DNA of 64,000 nt from Lachnospiraceae bacterium (GTDB lineage Bacteria > Bacillota > Clostridia > Lachnospirales > Lachnospiraceae), in NCBI GenBank assembly GCA_910575445.1, contig CAJTFW010000007.1, positions 1 through 64,000 of the forward strand, in the 5' to 3' direction. The position numbers were made by a program, and so were the translations under genes. The notes under the pieces were generated by a model. That model saw nothing but the letters and a program-made list of their open reading frames with translations, did not search any database and was not told where the DNA came from. Numbering within the stretch: position 1 is the stretch's first letter; every line of letters begins with the position of its first letter. Positions 9,260 to 18,661 of this stretch are shown piece by piece.

Positions 9260-11116
9260 CTACTTTATCTCTTCTATCTCTCTACGCAATTCAAAGATTC
9301 GCTTCTGGTGCCGCTTCATATTCACTCTGTAAAGCCACTCTGTTATAAAAGCTACCAGCATAATAAAAAAATGCAAAATACAACATTTATGTCTTCCTCT
9401 TCCAAGTGGGATTTTCTCTTCTGCTCCTATAGATACCCTCACTGGCGTCTTCACCTCTGTCTCTACACTCTCTACAACTTCTGCTATCTCAGCCTTAACA
9501 GGAACAGATGGAGCAGGAAGAACTGGTGGTGAAAAAACTTTTTCTGTATTCGGTGGAGTCACAGGCAGTGATGGTATCACAACGGGAACGCTGACAGGTA
9601 TCGTTGGTAACTCTGGCAAATCTGGCTTTGAAGGTCTTTCTGGTCTATGCGGTGTTCGAGGAGGATTCTTTGGTCCTGGTGTCTCAAAATTATCTGGCTT
9701 TGGTTCTTCTGGCTCTGGCTCCTCTGGTTTTGGTTCCTCCGGCTCTGGCTCTTCGGGCTCTGGTTCCTCCGGCTCTGGCTCTTCGGGCTCTGGTTCCTCC
9801 GGCTCTGGCTCTTCGGGCTCTGGTTCCTCCGGCTCTGGCTCCTCTGGTTCTGGTTCCTCCGGCTCTGGCTCTTCAGGCTCTGGTTCCTCCGGCTCTGGCT
9901 CTTCAGGCTCTGGCTCCTCTGGTTCTGGTTTCTCCGGCTCTGGCTCTTCGGGCTCTGGTTCGGGCTCTGGCTCCTCTGGTTCTTCTATCTCCTCCCTTAC
10001 ATAATACACATGCAATACATTCTCCTCACTATTTTCTTCTATCACTTTATCCTTCTCACTAACTGACACAAACTCATAACTCTCCCCTTCATACTCTCTC
10101 TTTTCTGTATCATAAGGAATCTTATCCCCCACTTTCCCAGTTCCTGTCACTACTTCTATCTTCTCTTCTGTCTCTTCCGTCTTGTCATTATAGTGATAGT
10201 AAACCGTGTACATACTCTCTGCGGCCACAATCCTTACTTCTGCTTGTGCTTTATCCTCTGCCCCCATTGTCTCAATCGTCCAGACTCCTCTTTGTACATC
10301 ATATTGCCCCGTTGGTTCCGCATCTAAAAAGCTTACATAATTTTGATTTAGCCTCTCATAGACTTCTAACTCTTTCACAGGTACAGACAGATGATTGGTA
10401 ACGGTCACTCTATATTGATACACCGTTCCAATTACTACTTTATCGACCTCTGTCCCATCTAACAAAGCAGTTTTTTGAAACGTCAAATCTTCATCCACTG
10501 CTCCTGCATCTGTGATTGGAGGGTCAACTACTGGAAGAGTTCTGACTGCGGTTGTATTCTTCATGCCATTGCAGCCTGGTACTATCAAGACAGAGCTTTT
10601 CAGCCGTCCTCCAATGATATCTGTATTATAAAAAGTCCTGGCTACATAGACAAAATCCTTCTTGCTCTCTGGCACCACACCTGCCACATAGAGTTTTCCA
10701 TCCACAATCTGATGCGCGACTCCTCCAGCAACCCAAAAGGCTCCCTCTTCTATCAGGGTATAACTTTTTCCTTCTGTTCCTTCGACATCAATTTTATATA
10801 AAATCGTTATCTTTTTGTCTCTTGGAAATACTGCCGCTTCCTCCCCTGGATAAGTAATCCCTTCTGGTATTCCACTTATACCTTCCACTTCTTCTATATA
10901 TTTCACCACATTCTTTCCTAGCCATCGAAGCCATCCATCTGTGCTTGCCTGCACCATAATATCTTCTTCAGCCTCTGGCACTTCAAGATTAGAACTAGAA
11001 AGTGTCTTAGCTTCCTCCTCTGCATATACAATGCCTGTGTTTCTTCCATATAAAAGGAACAGACACATCCATGCAAGAAAGAAAGCCAGGCCCTTTTTTG
11101 CCTTTCTGTTTTTCAT
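9260..11116 (-). CDS. Secreted cell-surface protein with MucBP-like domain and Glu-Pro repeats
   Basis: A 618-aa protein with an N-terminal signal peptide (charged MKNRKAKKG, hydrophobic core, cleavage near residue 32). A region at about 205-290 resembles DUF11-type surface domains (YQYRVTVTNHLSVPVKELEV). A MucBP-like domain follows (about 300-375), starting YTVYYHYND, then a low-complexity stretch of EPEEP repeats (about 380-490), a proline-rich linker, and a C-terminal hydrophobic segment with a charged tail. There is no LPXTG sorting motif, so it probably stays anchored by the C-terminal membrane helix. The repeat stretch is a pole to reach across the wall. A role in adhesion is inference. 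Confidence 0.82.
   Translation of the reverse strand: MKNRKAKKGLAFFLAWMCLFLLYGRNTGIVYAEEEAKTLSSSNLEVPEAEEDIMVQASTDGWLRWLGKNVVKYIEEVEGISGIPEGITYPGEEAAVFPRDKKITILYKIDVEGTEGKSYTLIEEGAFWVAGGVAHQIVDGKLYVAGVVPESKKDFVYVARTFYNTDIIGGRLKSSVLIVPGCNGMKNTTAVRTLPVVDPPITDAGAVDEDLTFQKTALLDGTEVDKVVIGTVYQYRVTVTNHLSVPVKELEVYERLNQNYVSFLDAEPTGQYDVQRGVWTIETMGAEDKAQAEVRIVAAESMYTVYYHYNDKTEETEEKIEVVTGTGKVGDKIPYDTEKREYEGESYEFVSVSEKDKVIEENSEENVLHVYYVREEIEEPEEPEPEPEPEEPEPEKPEPEEPEPEEPEPEEPEPEEPEPEEPEPEEPEPEEPEPEEPEPEEPEPEEPEPEEPEPEEPEPEEPKPEEPEPEEPKPDNFETPGPKNPPRTPHRPERPSKPDLPELPTIPVSVPVVIPSLPVTPPNTEKVFSPPVLPAPSVPVKAEIAEVVESVETEVKTPVRVSIGAEEKIPLGRGRHKCCILHFFIMLVAFITEWLYRVNMKRHQKRIFELRREIEEIK
9706..9984 (-). repeat. Tandem Glu-Pro coding repeats in the surface protein
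   Basis: Degenerate tandem repeats with a 15-bp base unit encode EPEEP over about 90 residues. Higher-order 60-bp units are visible because synonymous choices (tcttcgggctc versus tcctctggttc) recur in the same order. Such tracts commonly vary in copy number by slippage, so the protein length probably differs between strains. Confidence 0.9.
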
Positions 11117-11190
11117 ACATCTTCTCCTATATAATGATTGGTTTCTTGGAAAAATTGGAGACCTCCAGATACAGCAACCGCTGTAAAACT

Positions 11191-11219
11191 ATCATATACT
11201 ATTTCTAAAAAAATGTCAT
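11191..11219 (-). promoter_or_regulatory. Promoter of the surface-protein operon
   Basis: On the minus strand ATGACA (11214-11219) and TATGAT (11191-11196) are separated by 17 bp. Transcription would start near 11184, about 68 nt upstream of the ATG, which has a GGAGAAG ribosome site. Confidence 0.6.
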
Positions 11220-11271
11220 CGGCATTTACAATTTGTTTACATTTTTTAGTAATTTCTTACAAAAATGTCAA

Positions 11272-11307
11272 AAAACAGCTGCTAAATCATACTTTTAGCA
11301 GCTGTTT
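11272..11307 (-). terminator. Rho-independent terminator of gltB
   Basis: A 15-bp perfect stem (11272-11286 with 11293-11307), 6-nt loop, and U-run on both strands. It lies 12 bp past the gltB stop and could also stop antisense reads from the other side. Confidence 0.93.
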
Positions 11308-11318
11308 TTAATACTTAT

Positions 11319-14300
11319 TTATACTTGAAAACTCTCATAAAATGCTTCCATCTGCGCTTGCTTTGTACTCATGCCTTTATCCTCTAGTTTTGAAGATAAT
11401 GCTATCATCTTCTGGTAATCATAAGGAATAATCTTCTTAAATCTAGGAAGATAAGTCTCAAATTGTTCCAGAATCCGTCTTCCTCTCTCAGAATCTGTCG
11501 CCTCCACATGTTCTTCAATCATCGAGCGAAGTTCTTTGATATCATATTTATTTTCCACCTTTTCAATCGAGACCATATCCTTATTGAGATTTCGATACAG
11601 ATGATTATGCTCGTCTAATACATAAGCAATACCACCACTCATACCAGCTGCAAAATTCTTACCGGTTCTGCCAAGCACCACCACGCGTCCTCCGGTCATA
11701 TATTCACAGCCATGCTCACCTACGCCTTCTACCACTGCATAAGCCCCGGAGTTGCGCACTGCAAAGCGCTCTCCGGCAATCCCGTTGATAAACGCCTTTC
11801 CGCTGGTTGCCCCATACAGTGCCACATTGCCAGCGATGATATTTTCTTCTGCAAGATATCCTCTGTTCTTTGGCGGATAGACAACTAACTTTCCGCCAGA
11901 GAGCCCTTTTCCATAGTAATCATTGGTATCTCCACAGAGTGTAATGGTCAGTCCTTTGGGAATAAATGCGCCAAAGCTCTGTCCTCCAACGCCTGTACAA
12001 TCCACAGTAATCGTATCTTCCAAAAGCCCTTCCTTATGGTGTCTTGTAATCTCTGCCCCTAATATCGTGCCAAATGCCCGGTCTGTATTTCCCACTTTTA
12101 TTTTTATAGAAGCTTTATTTCCTTGCTCTACTGCCACTTTTAGCTTCTTTAGAAGCACTTTCTCATCAAGTGTCTTCTCCAAATGAAAATCATAGGCTTT
12201 TTTGGGTGTAAAGATAACATTTGTCTTTGTGCCCTCTTTTGGCTGGTATAATATCTGTGACAAATCCATCTTTTCTGCCATCTTTAATGTGATATGTTCT
12301 TTTTTCTTAAGCAAATCGCTTCTTCCAACCATCTCATTTACCGTACGAACCCCCAGTTTTGCCATATATTCCCGAAGCTCTGCTGCCACAAACCGCATAA
12401 AGTTCTCAACGTATTCTGGTTTCCCTCTGAATTTTTTGCGAAGCTTGGGATTTTGTGTTGCAACACCCATCGGACAAGTGTCCAAGTGGCAGACCCGCTT
12501 CATCACACATCCAAGTGTCACTAACGGCGCTGTGGCAAAGCCAAATTCCTCTGCACCCAAAAGCGCTGCTACAGCTACATCCCGTCCGCTCATCAACTTT
12601 CCATCCGCCTCTATACGAACATGTGTTCTTAATCCATTTTGCAAAAGGGTCTGGTGCGTCTCTGCCACGCCAAGCTCCCAAGGAAGTCCGGCATTGTGAA
12701 TCGAGCTCTCCGGCGCTGCGCCTGTACCACCATCATATCCTGAGATTAGGATAATCTGTGCACCAGCCTTGGCAACACCTGCTGCCACTGTTCCAACACC
12801 TGCTTCTGATACCAGTTTTACAGATATTTCTGCATATTTATTGGCATTTTTCAGGTCATAGATAAGTTGTGCCAAGTCTTCAATCGAATAGATATCGTGA
12901 TGCGGCGGTGGAGAGATTAGGCTAACACCTGGTGTTGAGTGTCTGGTCTGTGCAATCCAGGGATACACTTTCTTTGCCGGCAGATGTCCACCCTCACCTG
13001 GCTTTGCGCCCTGGGCCATCTTAACCTGAATCTCTTTTGCACTGATTAGATAGCGGCTAGTCACGCCAAAACGCCCGGATGCCACCTGTTTAATCGCCGA
13101 ACAGCAATCCCTGTCGCTTCCCGCCGAATCCAGACGTTCTTCACTCTCACCTCCCTCACCGGCATTGGAGCGACCCTTTAGATGGTTCATCGCAAGTGTC
13201 AGTGTCTCATGTGCCTCCTTAGAGATAGAGCCATACGACATCGCTCCTGTCTTAAAACGCTTGACAATCTCCTCCACTGGCTCTACTTCCTCCAAAGGAA
13301 TCGCCTTTTTTGCATACCGAAAATCCATCAGGCTCCGAAGATATCCATTTCTCTCTTCATCCACCCTACTGCTATATTCTTTAAATAATTCATAATTTCC
13401 AGTCCATGTAGACTGCTGCAAAAGGTGAATCGTCTTAGGGTCATAGCGATGCTCTTCTCCTCCACTTTTACGCTTATGTTTTCCTAGATGGTCAAGTGTC
13501 AGATTGCTCTTTGTCTCCAAAAGGTCAAAAGCCAACGAATGATACTCATCCACTTGCTGCGCAATCTGCTCCAATGTAATCCCGCCCACTCTGCTAAGCG
13601 TCCCTGAGAAATAATCCTCCATCACCTTTTCCGATATTCCAATCGCCTCAAATATCTTCGCTCCCTGATATGACTGAATCGTAGAAATCCCCATCTTTGA
13701 CGCAATTTTAACAATTCCATTAAGAATCGCTGCCGTATAGTCTTCTACCGCCGCATAGTAATCTTTCTCAAGTTCTCCATCTTCTATCAACTCATGGATA
13801 CTGTCAAGTGCCAGATATGGATTGACTGCACATGCACCGTATCCTAAAAGTGTTGCAAAATGATGCACCTCCCTTGGTTCCCCGGACTCTAAAATCAGTG
13901 CAAGCGATGTCTGTTTCTTTGTATGTACCAGATGTTGATGCACTGCTGACACTGCCAAAAGCGAAGGAATCGGCACATGATTTTCATCTACTCCCCGGTC
14001 TGAAAGCACCAAAATATTTGCCCCATCCCGATATGCCTTATCCACTTCCACAAAAAGCCTGTCAATCGCACGTTCTAACCTTGCACTTTTATAGTAGATA
14101 ATCGGCACTACAGCCACCAAAAAGCCATCTTTTTTCATATGTTTAATTTTTAACATATCTGTATTGGTCAAGATTGGATTCTGAATCTTTAAGACCTGGC
14201 AATTCTTGGCCTTCTCTTCTAAAAGATTCCCTTTCTTCCCCACATACACAGTAGTGCTTGTCACAATCTCTTCCCGAATCGCATCAATCGGCGGATTTGT

Positions 14301-15845
14301 CACTTGTGCAAATAACTGTTTAAAATAGTCAAACAGTGGCCTTTTCTTCTCTGAAAGCACTGCAAGCGGTGTATCTACACCCATCGAGACAGTAGACTCA
14401 CTGCTATTTAGCGCCATCTCCCGAATGGAATCATGATACTCTTCATACGTATAACCAAACGCTTTCTGAAGCTGTCTCCTTCTGGCTTTTGTATACTCCT
14501 CCACCCGGATATTGGGAATCTTTAAGTCTTTAAGCTCCACCAAATTGCTGTCAAGCCACTCGCCATAGGGCTGATTAATCGTATAGACCTCTTTTAGCTC
14601 CTTATCCTGCCATATCTTTCCAAGAACGGTATCAACAAAAAGCATTTTTCCTGGATGCAGCCGCTCTTTTAAGACAATCTGCTCCTCTGGCACATCTAAG
14701 ACCCCAACCTCCGAAGACAGAATCAAATCTCCATTTTTCAGTACATAATACCTTGAAGGCCGAAGTCCATTGCGGTCTAGGACTGCTCCCATCCGGTCCC
14801 CATCCGAGAACACAATCGCTGCCGGCCCATCCCAAGGCTCCATCATCGTCGCATAATATTGATAAAAATCCCGCTCATCCTGAGTAAGTGTCTGATTATT
14901 ACTCCATGGTTCAGGAATCGTAATCATCACCGCAAGCGGCAATTCCATCCCACTCATTACCAAAAATTCCAGCGTATTATCAAGCATTGCCGAATCTGAG
15001 CCCCCTGTATTTACCACTGGCAAAATCTTATGAAGCTCTCCCGCAAGATGTCCAGACTCCATTGTTTCCTCTCTTGCCAACATCTTATCTGCATTTCCCC
15101 GAATGGTATTAATCTCCCCATTATGTACTATCATACGGTTTGGATGTGCCCGCTCCCAACTTGGATTGGTATTGGTACTAAACCGGGAATGAACCATTGC
15201 AATCGCCGACTCATAATCCTCATCCTGCAAATCTGCAAAAAAAGTCCGAAGCTGCCCTACCAGAAACATCCCTTTATAGACAATTGTCCGGCTAGACATC
15301 GACACCACATAGGTATTATCATTACTCTGCTCAAATTCTCTGCGCGCAATATACAGCTTTCTATCAAATGGAAGCCCCTTCTCAACCCCTTCCGGTTTCT
15401 CAATAAAAGCCTGCACAATACAAGGCATACATTCCCTTGCCCTCTCTCCTAAGACCTCCGGGTGCACCAAAACTTCGCGAAATCCAAGAAGCCGAAGCCC
15501 CTCCTTCTCCACGATAATCTCAAACATCTTCTTCGCCTGATTGCGCTTTTTCTCCTCCTGTGGAAAGAAAAGCTGTGCAATTCCATACTCCCTTTCTCCC
15601 CCAATCAAAATTCCTTCTTTTTTACAGATTTTCTGAAAAAACCGATGCGAAATCTGTAAAAGAATTCCCACACCATCTCCTGTCTTCCCCTGCGCATCCT
15701 TCCCTGCCCGATGTTCCAGATTTTCCACAATCCGAAGTGCATTCTCCACCGTCTGATGGCTTTTCATTCCCTTACTATTTACAATCGCCCCAATTCCGCA
15801 ATTATCATGCTCAAACTGCTGCCTGTATAATCCTCTATCTTTCAT
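11319..15845 (-). CDS. gltB: Glutamate synthase large subunit
   Basis: A protein of about 1508 aa converting glutamine plus 2-oxoglutarate to two glutamates. The class II amidotransferase domain begins at DNCGIG, whose Cys16 would become the N-terminal nucleophile after propeptide cleavage. The central and FMN-binding synthase domains follow. The 3Fe-4S ligands CHLDTCPMG are visible near residue 1100, and the C-terminal beta-helix domain has the usual glycine-rich repeats. A GTG 21 bp upstream (15866) is possible, but the ATG at 15845 has AGGTGG at a better distance and gives the family's usual N-terminus. No gltD lies beside it, so it may use ferredoxin or a GltD encoded elsewhere. Its leader contains an attenuator. 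Confidence 0.95.
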   Translation of the reverse strand: MKDRGLYRQQFEHDNCGIGAIVNSKGMKSHQTVENALRIVENLEHRAGKDAQGKTGDGVGILLQISHRFFQKICKKEGILIGGEREYGIAQLFFPQEEKKRNQAKKMFEIIVEKEGLRLLGFREVLVHPEVLGERARECMPCIVQAFIEKPEGVEKGLPFDRKLYIARREFEQSNDNTYVVSMSSRTIVYKGMFLVGQLRTFFADLQDEDYESAIAMVHSRFSTNTNPSWERAHPNRMIVHNGEINTIRGNADKMLAREETMESGHLAGELHKILPVVNTGGSDSAMLDNTLEFLVMSGMELPLAVMITIPEPWSNNQTLTQDERDFYQYYATMMEPWDGPAAIVFSDGDRMGAVLDRNGLRPSRYYVLKNGDLILSSEVGVLDVPEEQIVLKERLHPGKMLFVDTVLGKIWQDKELKEVYTINQPYGEWLDSNLVELKDLKIPNIRVEEYTKARRRQLQKAFGYTYEEYHDSIREMALNSSESTVSMGVDTPLAVLSEKKRPLFDYFKQLFAQVTNPPIDAIREEIVTSTTVYVGKKGNLLEEKAKNCQVLKIQNPILTNTDMLKIKHMKKDGFLVAVVPIIYYKSARLERAIDRLFVEVDKAYRDGANILVLSDRGVDENHVPIPSLLAVSAVHQHLVHTKKQTSLALILESGEPREVHHFATLLGYGACAVNPYLALDSIHELIEDGELEKDYYAAVEDYTAAILNGIVKIASKMGISTIQSYQGAKIFEAIGISEKVMEDYFSGTLSRVGGITLEQIAQQVDEYHSLAFDLLETKSNLTLDHLGKHKRKSGGEEHRYDPKTIHLLQQSTWTGNYELFKEYSSRVDEERNGYLRSLMDFRYAKKAIPLEEVEPVEEIVKRFKTGAMSYGSISKEAHETLTLAMNHLKGRSNAGEGGESEERLDSAGSDRDCCSAIKQVASGRFGVTSRYLISAKEIQVKMAQGAKPGEGGHLPAKKVYPWIAQTRHSTPGVSLISPPPHHDIYSIEDLAQLIYDLKNANKYAEISVKLVSEAGVGTVAAGVAKAGAQIILISGYDGGTGAAPESSIHNAGLPWELGVAETHQTLLQNGLRTHVRIEADGKLMSGRDVAVAALLGAEEFGFATAPLVTLGCVMKRVCHLDTCPMGVATQNPKLRKKFRGKPEYVENFMRFVAAELREYMAKLGVRTVNEMVGRSDLLKKKEHITLKMAEKMDLSQILYQPKEGTKTNVIFTPKKAYDFHLEKTLDEKVLLKKLKVAVEQGNKASIKIKVGNTDRAFGTILGAEITRHHKEGLLEDTITVDCTGVGGQSFGAFIPKGLTITLCGDTNDYYGKGLSGGKLVVYPPKNRGYLAEENIIAGNVALYGATSGKAFINGIAGERFAVRNSGAYAVVEGVGEHGCEYMTGGRVVVLGRTGKNFAAGMSGGIAYVLDEHNHLYRNLNKDMVSIEKVENKYDIKELRSMIEEHVEATDSERGRRILEQFETYLPRFKKIIPYDYQKMIALSSKLEDKGMSTKQAQMEAFYESFQV

Positions 15846-15868
15846 TACTTCTAACCACCTTTCCACAC

Positions 15869-15913
15869 AAAAAAAGCCAGAAATCCCCTACGGACTTCTG
15901 ACTTCTTTGTCAG
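15869..15913 (-). promoter_or_regulatory. gltB leader attenuator with overlapping alternative hairpin
   Basis: In the minus-strand leader a 12-bp stem containing some G-U pairs (15892-15903 with 15875-15886) is followed directly by seven U, a textbook intrinsic terminator 24 nt before the ATG. Its 5' arm overlaps a second hairpin (15898-15902 with 15909-15913) with a hexaloop AAAGAA. The two cannot form together. A hexaloop with A at position 1 and G at position 4 is the signature recognised by ANTAR antiterminators. I could not find a convincing first hairpin of the usual ANTAR pair. Confidence 0.6.
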
Positions 15914-15929
15914 TCTTTATCACGTTATC

Positions 15930-15958
15930 ATTATGCCTCTAAGATTTCTTTTTGTCAA
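15930..15958 (-). promoter_or_regulatory. gltB promoter
   Basis: TTGACA (15953-15958), 17 bp, CATAAT (15930-15935) on the minus strand. The predicted start near 15923 leaves a leader of about 78 nt that consists almost entirely of the attenuator hairpins. Confidence 0.78.
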
Positions 15959-15990
15959 ATTATTTTTTGTGTAAGGATTTTTGATACAAA

Positions 15991-16419
15991 GGACGCCCGC
16001 CACGACCTGGCAGATGTTCCTTCCAGACCCCGCTCTCGCTTAATGGACGCCTATAGCGGTACTAAGCTCGCGACTGCGCGTAACCGCTTGCGCTCGCTAA
16101 GTGCCGATGGCGTCCAATGGGTCTTGCAGGAACATCTGCCAGGCCATGTCGAGCTGTGCGTTGGCTCCGATACACACGTTGCGGTTGAAACACTTACACC
16201 TATATACCCACACAGTATTACGCAATAGTGTTTTATATTTATCGGTAGCCGTAGTCAGCCAGGGCGGGAGGGGAGTAGGTTCCTGAAAGACCCATTGGAC
16301 GCCATCGGCACTTAATGAGCGCAAGCGGAACGCGCAGTCGCGAATTTAGTACCGCTATAGGCGTTCATTAAGCGAGAGCGGGGTCTTTTGGGAACCTACT
16401 CCCCTCCCGCCCTAGCGTC
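15991..16419. repeat. Dispersed ~430-bp non-coding double-hairpin element, copy 1
   Basis: The element begins GGACGC and ends GCGTC and has a second copy at 43790-44224 in the same orientation. It contains hairpin A (15-bp perfect stem, 16006-16020 with 16129-16143) and hairpin B (22-bp perfect stem, 16262-16283 with 16391-16412). The ~100-nt segments inside the two stems (16023-16121 and 16290-16389) are reverse complements of each other, so a long-range A-B duplex is an alternative. ORFs inside it are unconvincing. It lies between the gltB and glnN promoters. No transposase or target-site duplication is evident. Confidence 0.9.
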
Positions 16420-16448
16420 ATTTACATCACCCAAAAACAAAAAACCTC

Positions 16449-16476
16449 TTGACATTCCCCAATTTTCGTGTATACT
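16449..16476 (+). promoter_or_regulatory. glnN promoter
   Basis: TTGACA (16449-16454), 16-bp spacer, TATACT (16471-16476). It begins 30 bp after the end of the dispersed repeat. The predicted start near 16483 is only about 7 nt before the leader terminator hairpin. Confidence 0.8.
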
Positions 16477-16489
16477 ACACCCCATAAGC

Positions 16490-16530
16490 AAAGGCGCTTT
16501 GGATAGTCCAAGGCGCCTTTTTATTTTTTT
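16490..16530 (+). terminator. Leader terminator/attenuator of glnN
   Basis: A 14-bp stem with one G-T pair (16490-16503 with 16507-16520) and TAG loop is followed by a long T-run (16518-16530). It stands between the promoter and the ribosome site of glnN, so full-length expression requires read-through or regulated antitermination. The gltB leader has the same arrangement. Confidence 0.85.
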
Positions 16531-16549
16531 CCAGAAAGGAGCACCTCAA

Positions 16550-18649
16550 ATGAACAAAGAAATCCCAGAATTATACGGAAGTATGATTTTCAGTGACAAA
16601 GTAATGCGCAAAAAACTTCCCAAAGATATGTACAAAGCTCTTCGAAAAACCATCGAAAATGGCACCCACCTAGAATTAGACGTGGCTAACTCTGTAGCTG
16701 TCGCCATGAAAGAATGGGCTGTTGAAAATGGGGCTACTCATTATACACACTGGTTTCAGCCTATGACTGGCTTTACTGCCGAAAAGCACGACAGCTTTAT
16801 CTCCCCTTCTAAAGATGGGGAAGTCATCATGGATTTCTCCGGCAAAGAGCTGGTAAAAGGCGAACCAGACGCTTCAAGCTTTCCCTCGGGTGGGCTAAGA
16901 GCCACTTTTGAAGCCAGAGGTTATACTGCCTGGGACCCGACTTCCCCGGCCTTTATCAAAGACCAGACCCTCTACATACCCACCGCTTTTTGTTCCTATA
17001 GCGGCGAAGCCCTAGACAAGAAGACGCCACTTCTTCGCTCCATGGAAGCGCTGAATGAAGAAGCTGTTAAGATGCTAAAGCTTCTTGGCAGTCAAAACGT
17101 CACCAGAGTCTCCACCACGATTGGTCCAGAGCAAGAATATTTCCTTGTGGATAAAGACTTATATCACAAGAGAAAAGACCTGATTTTCTGTGGCAGAACT
17201 CTCTTTGGCGCTTCTGCACCCAAAGGTCAGGAGATGGAAGACCACTATTTTGGCTCTCTAAAGCCCCGTGTCTGTGCCTATATGCACGATTTGGATATTG
17301 AACTTTGGAAGTTAGGCATCCCTGCCAAGACCAAACACAACGAAGTTGCACCCGCACAGCACGAGCTTGCACCAGTCTTTGACACTGCCAACGTCGCAGT
17401 CGACCACAACCAGCTGACGATGGAAATTATGAAAAAAGTGGCAGAAAAGCATAATATGGTCTGCCTGCTCCATGAAAAACCATTTGAAGGCATCAATGGA
17501 AGTGGCAAACACAACAACTGGTCCCTAATCACCAACGAAGGTGTCAACCTTCTAAATCCAGGTCGTACCCCGGCACAGAATATTCAGTTTTTGGTCTTTT
17601 TAATGGCAGTGATAAAAGCCGTCGATGACTATGCAGACCTGATGCGTATCTCCGCTGCAAGTGCTGGCAATGACCATCGCTTAGGAGGCAACGAAGCACC
17701 TCCAGCTATTATATCCATCTTCCTTGGAGATGAACTGACTGCTGTACTTGACTCTATTGAAAATGACACCTATTTTGGCAAACAGGAAAAAGTAGAGCTG
17801 GATATTGGTGCTCATGTCCTGCCCCATTTTGTCAAAGACAGTACCGACCGCAACCGTACCTCTCCATTTGCCTTTACAGGAAATAAATTTGAATTTCGTA
17901 TGCTTGGCTCCTCTGCTTCTGTCGCTACGCCAAATATCGTGCTAAATACTGCTGTTGCAGAAGCATTATCCCAGTTCTATCAGGAGCTAGAAGGCACCAA
18001 ACCAGAAGATATGGAGCATGCGGTACACGAACTTCTAAAACGTGCGATTAAAAAACATAAAAAGATTATCTTTAATGGCAATGGATATTCTGACGAATGG
18101 GTTAAAGAAGCCCAAAGCCGCGGACTTTACAACCTGGTATCAACCCCTGATTGTCTGCCACAGTTTATCAAAGAAAAGAATGTGAAATTATTCACAAATC
18201 ATCATATTTTTACCAGGGAAGAAATCTTCTCCCGCTATGAGATTTTGCTGGAAAATTATGCAAAGACAGTTAAGATTGAAGCGCGTACACTGAGCGAGAT
18301 GCTGACAAAGGATTTTCTTCTGGCACTTGATACCTACGCTGGTCAGACTGCAAAACATGCCAGCTTTAAAAAAGCATTCCTTCCGTCCCTGCCATTAGTT
18401 TCAGAAGAAGCCTTAGTCACCAAGCTTACCAATACTTACACAGAGCTTACTGAAGGTATCGCCAAGTTAATGGCACTTGTAGAAGAAGCCGACCAGATAA
18501 CAGATATGTATGCTATGGCAACTTTTTGTCAGAAAAATATCCTAGGTCAGATGGAAACACTTCGCTTGTTAGCCAATGCTGCAGAAGCTCTGATACCGGA
18601 TGAGCTTTTGCCCTATCCGACCTACGACCAGCTTTTATTCTCACTATAA
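16550..18649 (+). CDS. glnN: Glutamine synthetase type III
   Basis: A 699-aa protein, the usual length for GSIII (GlnN), which condenses ammonium with glutamate at the cost of ATP. The GSIII-specific N-terminus (ELYGSMIFSDKVM), the catalytic-domain segments with TIGPEQEYFLVD, AKTKHNEVAPAQHE and NHRLGG-like nucleotide-site motifs, and the C-terminal GSIII extension are all present. An ATG preceded by AGAAAGGAG is chosen. An in-frame upstream extension to 16388 would run through the promoter, terminator and repeat, so I reject it. purF follows after 12 bp. Regulation is probably by attenuation in the leader. Confidence 0.96.
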   Translation: MNKEIPELYGSMIFSDKVMRKKLPKDMYKALRKTIENGTHLELDVANSVAVAMKEWAVENGATHYTHWFQPMTGFTAEKHDSFISPSKDGEVIMDFSGKELVKGEPDASSFPSGGLRATFEARGYTAWDPTSPAFIKDQTLYIPTAFCSYSGEALDKKTPLLRSMEALNEEAVKMLKLLGSQNVTRVSTTIGPEQEYFLVDKDLYHKRKDLIFCGRTLFGASAPKGQEMEDHYFGSLKPRVCAYMHDLDIELWKLGIPAKTKHNEVAPAQHELAPVFDTANVAVDHNQLTMEIMKKVAEKHNMVCLLHEKPFEGINGSGKHNNWSLITNEGVNLLNPGRTPAQNIQFLVFLMAVIKAVDDYADLMRISAASAGNDHRLGGNEAPPAIISIFLGDELTAVLDSIENDTYFGKQEKVELDIGAHVLPHFVKDSTDRNRTSPFAFTGNKFEFRMLGSSASVATPNIVLNTAVAEALSQFYQELEGTKPEDMEHAVHELLKRAIKKHKKIIFNGNGYSDEWVKEAQSRGLYNLVSTPDCLPQFIKEKNVKLFTNHHIFTREEIFSRYEILLENYAKTVKIEARTLSEMLTKDFLLALDTYAGQTAKHASFKKAFLPSLPLVSEEALVTKLTNTYTELTEGIAKLMALVEEADQITDMYAMATFCQKNILGQMETLRLLANAAEALIPDELLPYPTYDQLLFSL

Positions 18650-18661
18650 AGGAAATGATAT

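Noticed and set aside
9706-9984. CRISPR-like tandem repeat array
   Set aside because: The repeat has a short 15-bp base unit with no unique spacers and is in frame within a surface-protein gene; no cas genes occur nearby.
9604-10066. Leu/Trp-rich or Ala/Leu/Val-rich plus-strand ORFs opposite the surface protein, looking like a membrane protein
   Set aside because: They are the antisense of the Glu-Pro repeat; the sense frame has signal peptide, domains, promoter and ribosome site.
15846-15866. GTG start of gltB at 15866
   Set aside because: It would put seven extra residues before the usual N-terminus and its start sits inside the AAAGG region that serves as ribosome site for the ATG at 15845.
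16043-16228. ORFs within the dispersed repeat (also 16097-16324, 43842-44154)
   Set aside because: They arise from the palindromic arms, share sequence in several frames and on both strands, lack ribosome sites and differ between the two copies by frame-breaking indels. The element is better read as non-coding.
15991-16419. Insertion sequence
   Set aside because: No transposase frame, no obvious target-site duplication and short imperfect termini only; a non-autonomous element remains possible but is not shown.
16388-16549. Longer N-terminus for glutamine synthetase
   Set aside because: The extension would be translated from the end of the repeat through the promoter and terminator hairpin; the ATG at 16550 has a strong ribosome site and gives normal GSIII length.
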